64,000 bases of DNA from Bacillus dicomae (GCF_006494425.1 NZ_VHIV01000006.1:124001-188000), one strand, 5' to 3'. Shown: positions 8,636 to 17,980, numbered from the stretch's first letter. Translations and numbers: made by a program. The notes: generated by a model from the sequence alone, not told the origin.

Positions 8636-9895
8636 TTACTCTTCTAATAAATTTATCGCTAACTTATAGTAGCGATTACTTTCTTTAAAATCTGAACATT
8701 CTTCTAAGTATTCAGCTAGTTCTAAGTATATTTTCTTTAAATCTTTTATATTTTCCTCTGCTTTAAAGAAAGGAACTACTTCTATTTCTAGAAATTTTTT
8801 ATAAACATCCCTTTCTTCAAAATGCTTGTATCGTAAACTTAATAATAAATATAGCATCCCTTTATATCTATCATCTTTTCTTGCAGCAATGATGCCTTTT
8901 TCAATCCATTTAGCCGCTTCCTCGATTTCTCCTAATTGAATACACTGTAACGAAAGCTCATACATAGCATCAATATAGTTCATATCCTCTTCTTTTTTAT
9001 ACTTTAGGCATTCTATATAGTACTCTTTTGCCTTAGTATAATTTTTTTGACGATAATACAGGTAACCAATATTATTCAAAGCAATAGATAGAATATTATC
9101 TTTATCAGCAAAAGAAGTCGCTTCCCTTATGATATGATTATAAATTTCCATAGCTTCGTTATATTGTTTTTTTCTAGTGTAACTAAAAGCAATTAAAAAC
9201 TTGCAATTAATTATATTTCTGAATTTATATTCACTTTTAAAGCCTTCTAATGCCACGTTAGCAAAGTATAATGTCATGTGGTCTATTTCCATCTGACTAT
9301 AAGTTAGCGCTAAATTATAATATATTCCTGTTTCATAATAACCTAACTCTTTCGCCATCGCTTCTGTCTTTAACAAGTATTCCAATGCCTGTGTATATTT
9401 GTACTGCACAGAATATAACAATGCCTTATTATACGTATATAACATCTTCTGGAAAGGTGAGTATTTCTTATACACCTTTTTCAACTTATCCAATTCTTCC
9501 TCTACAGCAGGTAAATCTCGCTTCATCATTAAATACCGCGTATAAAGTAACTTATAATAATTTATAATTTCAAAATCCAAAACATGCTTCATTTCACCTT
9601 GTAATTCTTCATATATGCGCTCTACTTGTGGCTTGTCCAAATGAACTAATGCATTCAACCATTCATCCAGCTTCCCCTTCACATCTTCCTCTACATCCCT
9701 CAAATCCGTCACGGCAATTTCTAATCTTGCGCAGAGCAATTGTAGAATCTCTTCTGATGCTTCGATCTTTCCATTTTCGATTTTACTTAAGTATGAGACA
9801 GAACAAATGCCCTGACATAATTCTTCTTGTGTCATTTTTTGCTGTAGCCGTTTGTAAAAGACTTGTTTGCCTATTTTTTCTAATGTTTGTTGCAT
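8636..9895 (-). CDS. nprR: NprR, RNPP-family peptide-responsive regulator
   Basis: 419 residues, near the ~423 reported for NprR. An N-terminal HTH_3 (residues ~8-62; MTQEELCQGICSVSYLSKIENGK) is followed by a long array of about nine TPR helices (~70-419), the peptide-binding part of the RNPP (Rap/NprR/PlcR/PrgX) family. Without peptide NprR acts as a Rap-like Spo0F-binding phosphorelay inhibitor; with NprX it becomes a transcription activator of nprA and other degradative genes. nprX follows 14 nt later, so receptor and signal are co-transcribed. It is divergent from pncB. Confidence 0.93.
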   Translation of the reverse strand: MQQTLEKIGKQVFYKRLQQKMTQEELCQGICSVSYLSKIENGKIEASEEILQLLCARLEIAVTDLRDVEEDVKGKLDEWLNALVHLDKPQVERIYEELQGEMKHVLDFEIINYYKLLYTRYLMMKRDLPAVEEELDKLKKVYKKYSPFQKMLYTYNKALLYSVQYKYTQALEYLLKTEAMAKELGYYETGIYYNLALTYSQMEIDHMTLYFANVALEGFKSEYKFRNIINCKFLIAFSYTRKKQYNEAMEIYNHIIREATSFADKDNILSIALNNIGYLYYRQKNYTKAKEYYIECLKYKKEEDMNYIDAMYELSLQCIQLGEIEEAAKWIEKGIIAARKDDRYKGMLYLLLSLRYKHFEERDVYKKFLEIEVVPFFKAEENIKDLKKIYLELAEYLEECSDFKESNRYYKLAINLLEE

Positions 9896-10037
9896 TGTCC
9901 TCCTCCATTCTCATTTACCCCCATTACTCTAATAATACATAAAATCTCGAGAAATATAAATTGATAAATGTTAATTTTCTAAAAAATATGCATTATTTCA
10001 TTTTTTTCCCTCTTGACTATACTTTCATATCCATTCT

Positions 10038-10067
10038 TTGCTACGATCGGTGAAAAATTGGTATACT
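10038..10067 (+). promoter_or_regulatory. pncB promoter with a dyad over the -10 region
   Basis: TTGCTA (10038-10043) and TATACT (10062-10067) are 18 nt apart. The -10 sits inside an imperfect dyad, TTGGTATACTATAACCAA, which could bind a repressor of NAD salvage. The promoter is plausible; the operator is speculative. Confidence 0.45.
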
Positions 10068-10095
10068 ATAACCAAATTATGGAGGTGTTTTCGCG

Positions 10096-11559
10096 ATGAC
10101 TTATTATAAAGACGATAGCTATGCCTTACATACAGATTTATATCAAATTAATATGGCTTATACATATTGGAAAGACGGTATTCACAATCGCCGCTCGGTG
10201 TTTGATTTATACTTTCGAAAGCTTCCATTCGAGAACGGTTATGCTGTTTTTGCTGGTCTTGAAAAAATTGTAGAGTACATAGAAAACTTCAGCTTTACCG
10301 AAAGCGATATTGCTTATTTAGCAGAATTACAATTCGAAGAAGAATTCCTTCGTTATTTACAAAATATGAAATTCACTGGGACGGTTCGAAGTATGCAAGA
10401 AGGTGAAGTTGTGTTTAATAACGAGCCTTTATTACGTGTTGATGCACCGCTTGGCGAAGCACAAATTATTGAAACTGCCCTATTAAACATTGTGAATTAC
10501 CAAACATTAATTGCAACAAAAGCAGCTCGTATGAAGCACGCTGCAAATAACGATGAACTTTTAGAGTTCGGCACAAGACGTGCCCACGAGTTCGATGCAG
10601 CCCTTTGGGGCACACGCGCTGCCTTTATCGGTGGTTTCTCATCTACGAGTAACGTACGGGCTGGAAAACGCTTTGGGATACCTGTAGCTGGCACACATGC
10701 GCACTCTTTCGTTCAAGCATATCGCGATGAATATGTCGCGTTTAAAAAATACGCTGAAACTCATAAAAAATGCGTCTTTCTCGTCGATACATATGACACA
10801 TTAAAATCTGGCGTTCCAAATGCAATTCGCGTCGCGAAAGAGTTTGGGGATCGCATCGATTTTTACGGAATCCGCCTTGATAGTGGTGATATGGCTTATT
10901 TATCTAAAAAGGCAAGAAAACTACTAGATGAAGCTGGATTTACAAATACAAAAATTATTGCTTCTAGCGATTTAGATGAATACACAATTATGCACTTGAA
11001 ATCTCAAGGAGCAAAAATTGATGTATGGGGCGTTGGAACAAAATTGATTACGTCCTTTGAGCAACCAGCGTTAGGAGCTGTTTATAAACTAGTTGCAATT
11101 GAAGATACTGATGGAAAATTAAATGATACAATTAAAATTTCATCTAACCCTGAAAAAATTACTACTCCAGGACTGAAACGAATTTATCGCATTATCAATC
11201 GAGTGAACGATCATGCTGAAGGCGATTATATTGCATTAGATTGTGAAGAACCAGGAAAAGAAGAACGCTTAAAAATGTTTCATCCTGTTCACACGTATAT
11301 AAGTAAATTCGTAACAAACTTTGAAGCACGCGAACTGCATAAAGACATTTTCGTTAACGGTGAAAGAACATATGAACTACCTGGTATATTAGATATTCAA
11401 AAATATAATGAACAGAGTCTCGCACTATTTTGGGAAGAGTATATGCGAACTTTAAATCCTGAAGAGTACCCTGTCGATTTAAGTCAAGAATGCTGGGATC
11501 ATAAAATGAATTACATTCAAACTGTTCGAGAACAAGTCGAAAAAAATATACAAAAATAA
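10096..11559 (+). CDS. pncB: Nicotinate phosphoribosyltransferase
   Basis: 487 residues, the usual length of the Firmicute PncB. It makes nicotinate mononucleotide from nicotinate and PRPP with ATP hydrolysis, the first step of nicotinate salvage to NAD. Visible family blocks: LHTDLYQINMAYTYWKDG at the N-terminus, EFGTRRAHEFDAALWGTRAA (phosphoribosyl binding), GTHAHSFVQAY (His201/His203 around the phosphorylated histidine) and DFYGIRLDSGDMAYLSKKAR. GGAGGTG precedes the ATG. It is single-gene, terminated at 11562-11588. Confidence 0.95.
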   Translation: MTYYKDDSYALHTDLYQINMAYTYWKDGIHNRRSVFDLYFRKLPFENGYAVFAGLEKIVEYIENFSFTESDIAYLAELQFEEEFLRYLQNMKFTGTVRSMQEGEVVFNNEPLLRVDAPLGEAQIIETALLNIVNYQTLIATKAARMKHAANNDELLEFGTRRAHEFDAALWGTRAAFIGGFSSTSNVRAGKRFGIPVAGTHAHSFVQAYRDEYVAFKKYAETHKKCVFLVDTYDTLKSGVPNAIRVAKEFGDRIDFYGIRLDSGDMAYLSKKARKLLDEAGFTNTKIIASSDLDEYTIMHLKSQGAKIDVWGVGTKLITSFEQPALGAVYKLVAIEDTDGKLNDTIKISSNPEKITTPGLKRIYRIINRVNDHAEGDYIALDCEEPGKEERLKMFHPVHTYISKFVTNFEARELHKDIFVNGERTYELPGILDIQKYNEQSLALFWEEYMRTLNPEEYPVDLSQECWDHKMNYIQTVREQVEKNIQK

Positions 11560-11561
11560 AA

Positions 11562-11590
11562 CAGAGAAGCTTCTCCTTCTCTGTTTTTTC
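11562..11590 (+). terminator. Terminator after pncB
   Basis: AACAGAGAA pairs with TTCTCTGTT just after the stop, followed by TTTTC. Confidence 0.8.
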
Positions 11591-11728
11591 AATACTATAT
11601 ATCTTTGCGAAAAATATATTAAAATAATAAGACAAATATTTTTTATTTTTAAATTTAAATATTAAGTTATTTATTTATAAAATAATATTTGTTATTATTT
11701 TATTGAGTCAATTTCAACAAAATAACCT

Positions 11729-11762
11729 AAAAAAGAGGACGCAGGTTGCGTCCTCTTTTTTA
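11729..11762 (-). terminator. Terminator of cadCA, displaced by a bcr1 copy
   Basis: AAAAAAGAGGACGCA pairs with TGCGTCCTCTTTTTT over 15 bp around a 4-nt loop. It lies about 150 bp beyond the cadA stop, the intervening space being exactly the bcr1-like repeat at 11759-11913. Symmetry means it can also back up pncB termination. Confidence 0.75.
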
Positions 11763-11913
11763 TCCCGCATTAACGCGCAGTAAGACCCCCCACCTCAAAA
11801 TTCAGCGAAAGCAAAGGCGTTAGATGGGGGATCAACTGCCCGTAAAAGCCCGATTGGTTCAACTAATAATCAGTGGGGGATAAAGCCCCCCACTGATTAA
11901 AATTTCACTTTAT
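11759..11913 (-). repeat. bcr1-like repeat, 155 bp, fused to the cadA stop
   Basis: Read on the minus strand it starts ATAAAGTGAAATTTTAATC and ends near GCGGGATAAA. It shares with the copies at 28401 and 51802 the head ATAAAGTGAAA, two complementary hairpin arms around TCAGTGGGG/CCCCACTGA, the block TTAGTTGAACCAATCGGG, a TTACGGG and a GGTGGGGG...TACTGC tail. Length and sequence agree with the B. cereus-group repeat bcr1 (155 bp). The first bases supply the TAA stop of cadA. Confidence 0.75.
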
Positions 11914-14276
11914 AAATCTTTCACTCGTAGTACACGCATTGCATTTAACACTGCCAGTAGTGTCACACCAACATCTGAGAAAACAGCTTCCCACATTGTT
12001 GCAATACCGAAAGCACCAAGTAGTAAAACTAATCCTTTTACCCCTAATGCAAAGATAATATTTTGCCACACAATGCGTCGTGTACGTTTTGCAATGTTTA
12101 CAGCTGTTGCAATTTTTGAAGGCTCATCAGTCATAATAACGATATCTGCTGCTTCAATTGCTGCATCTGATCCTAAACCACCCATTGCAATACCAACATC
12201 GGCTCTTGCTAATACGGGTGTATCATTAATACCGTCACCAACGAAAGCAACTTTTTCTTTTCCGTGCTTCGCTGCATCAATTTTTTCAATCTCTTCTACT
12301 TTTTGTTGCGGTAATAGTTCTGCGTGAACTTCATCTAAACCTAATTCTTTACCAACAGCTTCACCAACTGGTTTTGCATCACCAGTTAACATGACTGTCT
12401 TCTTAATACCTAGTTCTTTTAACTTTTGAATTGCTTGTTTTGAATCTTCTTTTACCTCATCAGAAATAACAATATAACCTGCATATTTTCCATCTACAGC
12501 AACGTGAACTAATGTACCTACTGTTTCTGGTTGCTTAAATGTAATGTTCTCTTTTCTCATTAATTTAGCATTACCTGCAAAGATTTCTTTTCCTTGTACT
12601 TTTACGACTGTACCGTGACCAGAAATTTCGTTATAATCATCGATTATTTTTTCATCAACTGATTTTCCATATGCATTTCGAATCGATTGTGCAATTGGAT
12701 GGTTAGAATACACTTCAGCAAATGCCGCATACTCTAATAATTCTTCATTTGTAATGCCTTCGCTTGGCTCCATTTTTGTAACTTTGAAGACACCTTTTGT
12801 TAATGTTCCAGTTTTATCAAAAACAATATATTTCACATCATTTAAAGCTTCTAAATAGTTACTTCCTTTTATTAACACACCACTTTTAGATGCTCCACCA
12901 ATACCTCCAAAGAACCCAAGAGGTATAGATACAACTAACGCACATGGACAAGAGATTACTAAGAACACTAAAGCTCTATAAATCCAATCAGAGAATGTCG
13001 CTCCTTCTAAAATAAGTGGTGGAATAAACGCCATAATCGCTGCTGTAATAACTACAACTGGAGTATAGTAACGCGCGAACTTCGTAATAAAGTTTTCTGT
13101 TGGCGCCTTTTTACTGCTTGCATTTTGAACTAAATCTAAAATTTTTGATACAGTTGATTCACCAAATTCTTTTGTAACTTCAATTGTTAATACACCATTT
13201 TGGTTCACAAAACCACTTAATACATCATTTCCAACTTCAACTTCACGTGGTACAGATTCACCAGTCAATGCTGAAGTATCTACCATTGATGTTCCTTCAA
13301 CTACTTTACCGTCTAACGGTACTTTCTCACCAGGTTTCACGATAATATAATCGCCGATTTGTACATCTTCTGGTGATACTTGTTTCGTTTCATTTCCAAC
13401 CTTTACATTCGCGTAATCAGGACGAATATCCATTAATGAAGTAATTGATTTTCGAGAACGATTCACCGCAATACTTTGGAATAGTTCCCCTACTTGATAG
13501 AATAACATTACTGCAACGGCTTCTGGATATTGCTGAATCGCAAAAGCACCTAGCGTTGCAATTGCCATTAAGAAGTTTTCATCGAACACTTGGCCACGAG
13601 TTATGTTTCTTACCGCTCTCCAAACGATATCTCCACCAATTACTAAATACGCAAGGACGAATAACGGAATTGTTATCATTTGTGGTAAGCCAGCTAATGC
13701 AGCAATTGCTGTCAAAATTCCGCCGACCACTAATCGTCCTACCATCTTTTTCACATTTGCTTCATCATGGTCGTGACTATGTCCGTGGTCATGACCACCC
13801 TTTTCTTCACGAACAACTTTCACGTCTGGTTCTAACTTTTGAACGACATTTGTTATATTTGCTACAGTCGCTTCTAATTCTCTTTTATTCGCTACTTCAA
13901 CTCGTAATTTCTTTGATACGAAATCAACAGTTGCTGTTGAAACAGTCGGCATTTCCTTAACTTTATTTTCAATCTTCATCGCACAGTTCGCGCAATCTAA
14001 GCCTTCTAATATAAACACTTCTTTTGCTACTTTTGTGTTTTTTTCTTCTTGCACTTTAATGTGCGGCTCTAATTTTGTAACGAGTTGTTTTGCTTCTGTA
14101 ACAACTTCGCTTTCTTTATTTTGTGCGGTTTCTAAAACCATTGTTTTTGTTGCGAAATTTACAGAGCAAGAATTTACTCCTTCTATATTCCCAACACCTT
14201 TTTCAATTTTCATTGCACAGTTCGCACAATCTAAACCTTCTAACATCAGTTTCTTTTTCACTAATGCTTCAGCCAT
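11910..14276 (-). CDS. cadA: CadA-type Zn2+/Cd2+/Pb2+ exporting P1B-ATPase
   Basis: 788 residues. Two N-terminal heavy-metal-associated domains each carry GLDCANC (the first at Cys17/Cys20, the second near residue 95). A His/Asp-rich linker (GGHDHGHSHDHDE, ~160) leads into the P-type ATPase core: eight membrane segments, the CPC metal motif in SCPCALVVSIP (~442), phosphorylation site DKTGTLT (~486), HP-type locus SNHPIA and the hinge GDGINDTP. The CPC motif plus His-rich linker is typical of Zn/Cd/Pb exporters (P1B-2). It follows cadC by 24 nt in one operon, and the stop codon lies within the end of a bcr1 repeat. Confidence 0.93.
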   Translation of the reverse strand: MAEALVKKKLMLEGLDCANCAMKIEKGVGNIEGVNSCSVNFATKTMVLETAQNKESEVVTEAKQLVTKLEPHIKVQEEKNTKVAKEVFILEGLDCANCAMKIENKVKEMPTVSTATVDFVSKKLRVEVANKRELEATVANITNVVQKLEPDVKVVREEKGGHDHGHSHDHDEANVKKMVGRLVVGGILTAIAALAGLPQMITIPLFVLAYLVIGGDIVWRAVRNITRGQVFDENFLMAIATLGAFAIQQYPEAVAVMLFYQVGELFQSIAVNRSRKSITSLMDIRPDYANVKVGNETKQVSPEDVQIGDYIIVKPGEKVPLDGKVVEGTSMVDTSALTGESVPREVEVGNDVLSGFVNQNGVLTIEVTKEFGESTVSKILDLVQNASSKKAPTENFITKFARYYTPVVVITAAIMAFIPPLILEGATFSDWIYRALVFLVISCPCALVVSIPLGFFGGIGGASKSGVLIKGSNYLEALNDVKYIVFDKTGTLTKGVFKVTKMEPSEGITNEELLEYAAFAEVYSNHPIAQSIRNAYGKSVDEKIIDDYNEISGHGTVVKVQGKEIFAGNAKLMRKENITFKQPETVGTLVHVAVDGKYAGYIVISDEVKEDSKQAIQKLKELGIKKTVMLTGDAKPVGEAVGKELGLDEVHAELLPQQKVEEIEKIDAAKHGKEKVAFVGDGINDTPVLARADVGIAMGGLGSDAAIEAADIVIMTDEPSKIATAVNIAKRTRRIVWQNIIFALGVKGLVLLLGAFGIATMWEAVFSDVGVTLLAVLNAMRVLRVKDL

Positions 14277-14300
14277 CGTTCTCCCTCCTCGCGCTCTTTT

Positions 14301-14678
14301 TTATTCTTCCTCGTTTACGTGTTCAAACGCTTGCTCGAAGATATGAATTACGTGCTGGTCAGCTAACGAATAATAAACGACCTTTCCTTCTTTACGATTC
14401 TTTACAAGTTTCGCTTGCTTTAACACACGAAGCTGATGTGAAATAGATGATTGTGTCATTCCTAATAAATACGCTAAATCACAAACACACATTTCAGCTT
14501 CAAATAGCGCATGTAATATTCTCGTACGTGTACGATCGCCTAATACTTTAAATAATTCTGCTACTTTACTTAAACTGTCATCAGTTGGAATTGTTTGTTT
14601 TACTTGATCCACAACTTCTTCATGGATTATCGTTTGAGAACATGTCTCTTGTGGTGTTTCTACTTTATTTCCAGCCAT
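14301..14678 (-). CDS. cadC: CadC, ArsR/SmtB-family metal-responsive repressor
   Basis: 125 residues, winged helix. Both known metal sites of the family are visible: the alpha3N type (Cys13 with Cys64 and Cys66 in EMCVCDLA) that senses Cd/Pb in CadC, and the alpha5 type (Asp107, His109, His120, Glu123, the D-x-H...H-x-x-E pattern) used for zinc in SmtB/CzrA. DNA-reading helix TQSSISHQLRVLKQ. It should leave the operator when metal binds, derepressing cadCA. Two operator-like palindromes lie immediately upstream. GAGGTGAGC precedes the start. Confidence 0.93.
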   Translation of the reverse strand: MAGNKVETPQETCSQTIIHEEVVDQVKQTIPTDDSLSKVAELFKVLGDRTRTRILHALFEAEMCVCDLAYLLGMTQSSISHQLRVLKQAKLVKNRKEGKVVYYSLADQHVIHIFEQAFEHVNEEE

Positions 14679-14702
14679 TATAGCTCACCTCTTTATTTGA
14701 AC

Positions 14703-14758
14703 ATATGAACAGTTATTCATATATCTTATACCTTTATTATATGAGCGCCCATTCATAT
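14703..14758 (-). promoter_or_regulatory. Twin ArsR/SmtB-type operators of cadCA
   Basis: Two 20-bp palindromes with the same ends, ATATGA-N8-TCATAT, lie at 14703-14722 and 14739-14758, centres 36 bp apart. The first contains TGAACAGTTATTCA, the core I recall from SmtB/ZiaR-type operators. Their position 25-80 bp upstream of cadC suits repression of cadCA. Confidence 0.75.
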
Positions 14759-14879
14759 GTGTCAATGAAATCTCATATATTTTTTTGAACATTTCGTTCA
14801 CATTTTAAAAAGATCTACACATATTTTCTGCATCAATTACATTCTCATACAAAAAAGGATGTACACTTTGCACAAAAGA

Positions 14880-14918
14880 AAAAGCCTTGCGCGTTCCCTA
14901 GACGCACAAGGCTTACTA
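14880..14918 (-). terminator. Terminator after the amino-acid permease
   Basis: AAGCCTTGTGCG pairs with CGCGCAAGGCTT around TCTAGGGAA (one mismatch), followed on the minus strand by TTTCTTTTG. Confidence 0.8.
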
Positions 14919-14944
14919 TACTTATATCCCTTTTAATTAAGCTT

Positions 14945-16360
14945 TTAATTAGCTTGTTCTAAATTATCCTGCGAACTTCCATCGTCTTTTAAATGACTAT
15001 GCTTTTTCGAATATACAAAGTATACAACTACTCCAATTGCTAACCAAACACCGAAGTATATCCATGTTTTTAATGGTAAATTTACCATTAAGAATAAACA
15101 ACACGCAACTGAAATAATCGGTAAGATCGGTACAAGTGGTACCATAAATCCACGTTGTAATTTCGGATGCGTTTTACGAAGAATGATAACAGTTACACCA
15201 ACCATGGCGAATGTTAATAACGCTCCAATATTCGCTAAATTCGACAATTCTTTTAAATCGATAAATCCAGCAATTAAAGCACTACCAATTCCTGTTAACC
15301 AAACTGAAAATGTTGGCGCTTCAGTCTTCTTGTTAATTTTCGCGAAAGATTTTGGCAATAAACCGTCACGGCTCATCGCAAAGAATACGCGAGTTGTTGC
15401 ATAAATGTAAGCGAAAATTACAGCCATAATACCGATTACAGCTCCAATAGCAATTACACCAGCCACTTTATCTTGTCCTACAACTTCTAACACATATGCC
15501 ATAGCTTCAGGTACATCTAATTCCTTATAAGAAACCATACCTGTCATAACGAGACAAACTACAACATAAATGATTGTACAAATAACCAGCGAAGCAATAA
15601 TACCAATTGGTAGATCACGTTGTGGATTTTTTACTTCTTCAGCAGAAGTTGCTAATGCATCAAATCCTAAGAAAGCAAAGAATACTGCTGCTCCCCCTGC
15701 GAACACTCCACTTAAACCGTAAGGTGCAAATGGTATCCAGTTTTCTGGTTTCACGTAGAATACACCAACTGCAATGAATAAAACAACAATACCAATTTTA
15801 ATTAATACCATTATGTTATTCACACGTTTACTTTCTTTCGTACCTCTTGATAATAACCAAGTTATCACCAACGTAACAATAACTGCTGGTAGGTTTACCA
15901 TACCACCTTGTGCTGGAATCGTTAGCAATGCTTTTGGAATTTCAAGTCCTAATCCACTCACTAAGTTATGGAAATAACCCGTCCATCCACCAGCTACTGC
16001 GGCAGTCGTTACTACATAAACGGATAACAATGTCCATCCCATTAAATGGGCAACAAACTCACCAATTGTTGCATACGAATATGTGTACACACTACCTGAA
16101 ACAGGAAGTGTAGATGCAACTTCTGCATAACATAACGCTGCAAATCCACAAACAATTGCTGCAATCATAAATGAGAAAATAACTGCTGGACCAGCATCTC
16201 TTGCGGCTACTAATCCAGTTAATACTAGAACTCCTGTACCAATTATCGCACCAATCCCTAGCATTGTTAGGTCAAATGCCCCTAGCGTTTTCGTTAAAGT
16301 TTTACTTTTACTTTCCCCTAACAATTGCGTAACGGATTTCTTTTTAAATAGGTTGGCCAC
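14945..16360 (-). CDS. APC-superfamily amino-acid permease (CAT/YfnA type), likely alanine
   Basis: 471 residues, about 12 membrane helices. The N-terminus KTLGAFDLTMLGIGAIIGTGVLVLTG is the substrate-binding helix of cationic-amino-acid/YfnA-type APC transporters; FFAFLGFDALATSAEEVKNPQRDLPIGI is the conserved cytoplasmic loop. The start is a GTG at 16360 with AAGGGGG upstream. It follows ald by about 100 bp on the same strand, so uptake of alanine or a related amino acid is a reasonable inference; the sequence alone does not fix the substrate. A perfect hairpin at 16382-16412 lies between the two genes. Confidence 0.88.
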   Translation of the reverse strand: MANLFKKKSVTQLLGESKSKTLTKTLGAFDLTMLGIGAIIGTGVLVLTGLVAARDAGPAVIFSFMIAAIVCGFAALCYAEVASTLPVSGSVYTYSYATIGEFVAHLMGWTLLSVYVVTTAAVAGGWTGYFHNLVSGLGLEIPKALLTIPAQGGMVNLPAVIVTLVITWLLSRGTKESKRVNNIMVLIKIGIVVLFIAVGVFYVKPENWIPFAPYGLSGVFAGGAAVFFAFLGFDALATSAEEVKNPQRDLPIGIIASLVICTIIYVVVCLVMTGMVSYKELDVPEAMAYVLEVVGQDKVAGVIAIGAVIGIMAVIFAYIYATTRVFFAMSRDGLLPKSFAKINKKTEAPTFSVWLTGIGSALIAGFIDLKELSNLANIGALLTFAMVGVTVIILRKTHPKLQRGFMVPLVPILPIISVACCLFLMVNLPLKTWIYFGVWLAIGVVVYFVYSKKHSHLKDDGSSQDNLEQAN

Positions 16361-16381
16361 GATGAATGCCCCCTTTTACCA

Positions 16382-16412
16382 AGAAGAGCTAAGAGGTATT
16401 ATCTCTTAGCTC
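16382..16412 (-). promoter_or_regulatory. Intercistronic hairpin between ald and permease
   Basis: AAGAGCTAAGAG and CTCTTAGCTCTT pair over 12 bp around a 7-nt loop. No T-run follows on the minus strand, so an mRNA-processing or stabilising element is as likely as a terminator. Confidence 0.5.
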
Positions 16413-16463
16413 TTATCATGTTGTTTTATATATTGTTCGATTTTGTTTTGTATAATGCTTCTA

Positions 16464-17597
16464 TTAGCAAGATACTGTTTCTGCTTCTAATAATTCTTTA
16501 GCACCTTTGTACTCTACACCGTGAGCTTCTGCAACTGCTTCGAATGTTACATAGCCATCTAATGTGTTAATACCTTTTAGTAATGCAGAGTTGCCTAGGC
16601 AAGCTTCTTTGTAGCCTTTGTTAGCAATTTGTACTGCATATGGTACTGTTACGTTTGTTAATGCAAGAGTTGATGTACGTGGAACCGCACCTGGCATGTT
16701 TGCAACTGCATAATGAACAACGCCGTGTTTTTCGTAAGTTGGGTTATCATGAGTTGTAATACGGTCAGTTGTTTCGAAAATACCACCTTGGTCAATCGCG
16801 ATATCTACAACAACAGAACCTGGTTCCATTGATTTAATCATTTCTTCTGTTACAAGTTTTGGCGCTTTGGCACCTGGGATTAATACTGCACCGATTACAA
16901 GATCAGACTCTTTTACAGCTTCTGCAATATTGTAAGGATTAGACATTAAAGTTTTTACTTGGTTTCCGAAAATGTCATCTAATTGACGAAGACGTTCTGC
17001 ACTTAAGTCGATGATTGTTACATCCGCACCTAGTCCAACTGCAATTTTAGCAGCATTTGTACCAGCTTGTCCACCACCGATGATTGTTACTTTACCACGT
17101 TTAACCCCTGGAACACCTGCAAGTAAGATACCTTTACCGCCTTTGTTTTTCTCAAGGAATTGTGCACCAATTTGTGCAGCCATACGACCAGCTACTTCAC
17201 TCATAGGTGCAAGTAATGGTAGAGAACGGTTTTCTAATTGTACTGTTTCATATGCAATAGAAACAACTTTCTTTTCGATTAATGCTTTTGTTAATTCTGG
17301 TTCTGGAGCTAAGTGTAAATATGTGAATAAGATTAAACCTTCGCTGAAGTGTTTGTATTCGCTTTCAATTGGTTCCTTAACTTTCATAACCATTTCCATG
17401 TTCCAAGCTTCTTCAGCTGTATCAACAATTTTCGCTCCTGCTTCAACATACTGAGCATCTGTGAAACCAGATCCTAAACCTGCACCCTTTTGAATGAATA
17501 CTTCGTGATTGTTACGAATTAAATGTACAACACCTGCTGGTGTCATTGCCACACGGTTTTCGTTGTTTTTAATTTCTGCTGGTACCCCAATACGCAT
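16464..17597 (-). CDS. ald: Alanine dehydrogenase
   Basis: 377 residues, full length. It interconverts L-alanine and pyruvate + NH3 with NAD(H) and is needed for growth on alanine and for normal sporulation in Bacillus. N-terminal [20 protein letters not shown], substrate-binding KVKEP, catalytic His in TYLHLAPE (His96 region), Rossmann [13 protein letters not shown] and the [11 protein letters not shown] block are all intact. AGGGGG lies 8 nt before the ATG. The upstream 370 bp contain a full cre match and a palindrome in the promoter. Probably an operon with the permease downstream. Confidence 0.96.
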   Translation of the reverse strand: MRIGVPAEIKNNENRVAMTPAGVVHLIRNNHEVFIQKGAGLGSGFTDAQYVEAGAKIVDTAEEAWNMEMVMKVKEPIESEYKHFSEGLILFTYLHLAPEPELTKALIEKKVVSIAYETVQLENRSLPLLAPMSEVAGRMAAQIGAQFLEKNKGGKGILLAGVPGVKRGKVTIIGGGQAGTNAAKIAVGLGADVTIIDLSAERLRQLDDIFGNQVKTLMSNPYNIAEAVKESDLVIGAVLIPGAKAPKLVTEEMIKSMEPGSVVVDIAIDQGGIFETTDRITTHDNPTYEKHGVVHYAVANMPGAVPRTSTLALTNVTVPYAVQIANKGYKEACLGNSALLKGINTLDGYVTFEAVAEAHGVEYKGAKELLEAETVSC

Positions 17598-17966
17598 AAT
17601 GAAATGCCCCCTTATAATTAACAGAAAAAAGAAAGTCTTTTTTCTTTTTGTAATAATTAATAACTTATGTCCTTATTCTAGCATAACTTAAAAGTTATGA
17701 AAACGCTAACATACCATTTTTTTAAAGTTTATATATTTAGAATAGTGTAAATATATAAAACATTGATTCTATTAGGATTCTCGTTTTATTCCACTATCTA
17801 TCACTCTATTTTTATTATACTCTTCCAAAATAAGTACCGACCATTTATTATTCGACAATAATGTAACAATGTAAGAATCCCCAATGATGACGTATACATA
17901 TACAGTTAGTAATTTACACAATACTTTAGGGATATATTCTTTTCATAAAAAAACAGCTGCTAGCAT
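17598..17966. other. Gene-free 369 bp: ald leader and promoter
   Basis: It contains an A/T hairpin in the ald leader (about 17622-17648), the ald promoter with palindrome and cre (17675-17712), and near 17860-17890 an AATGTAACAATGTAAG element followed 15 nt later by CGTATAC on the plus strand. I see no coding sequence. Confidence 0.6.
17675..17712 (-). promoter_or_regulatory. ald promoter with cre box and spacer palindrome
   Basis: On the minus strand TTTTCA (17698-17703) and TAGAAT (17675-17680) are 17 nt apart. The spacer is a palindrome, CATAACTT-AA-AAGTTATG on the plus strand (17682-17699). ATGAAAACGCTAACAT (17697-17712) fits every fixed position of the CcpA consensus WTGNNARCGNWWWCAW and overlaps the -35, which predicts carbon catabolite repression. 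Confidence 0.6.
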
Positions 17967-17980
17967 TTAGCTAGCAGCTG
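17942..17980 (-). terminator. Terminator overlapping the end of the GDPD gene
   Basis: CAGCTGCTAGC pairs with GCTAGCAGCTG, followed by T7 on the minus strand. The last codons and stop of the upstream gene lie inside the stem. Confidence 0.85.

Noticed and set aside
11759-11913. Riboswitch or CRISPR-like repeat
   Set aside because: The sequence recurs unlinked at 28401 and 51802 in different contexts, which fits the dispersed bcr1 element; there are no spacers or ligand-related genes.
13445-13960. 171-codon plus-strand frame across cadA
   Set aside because: It mirrors the intact P-type ATPase; composition is Leu/Arg/His-rich as expected for an antisense shadow.
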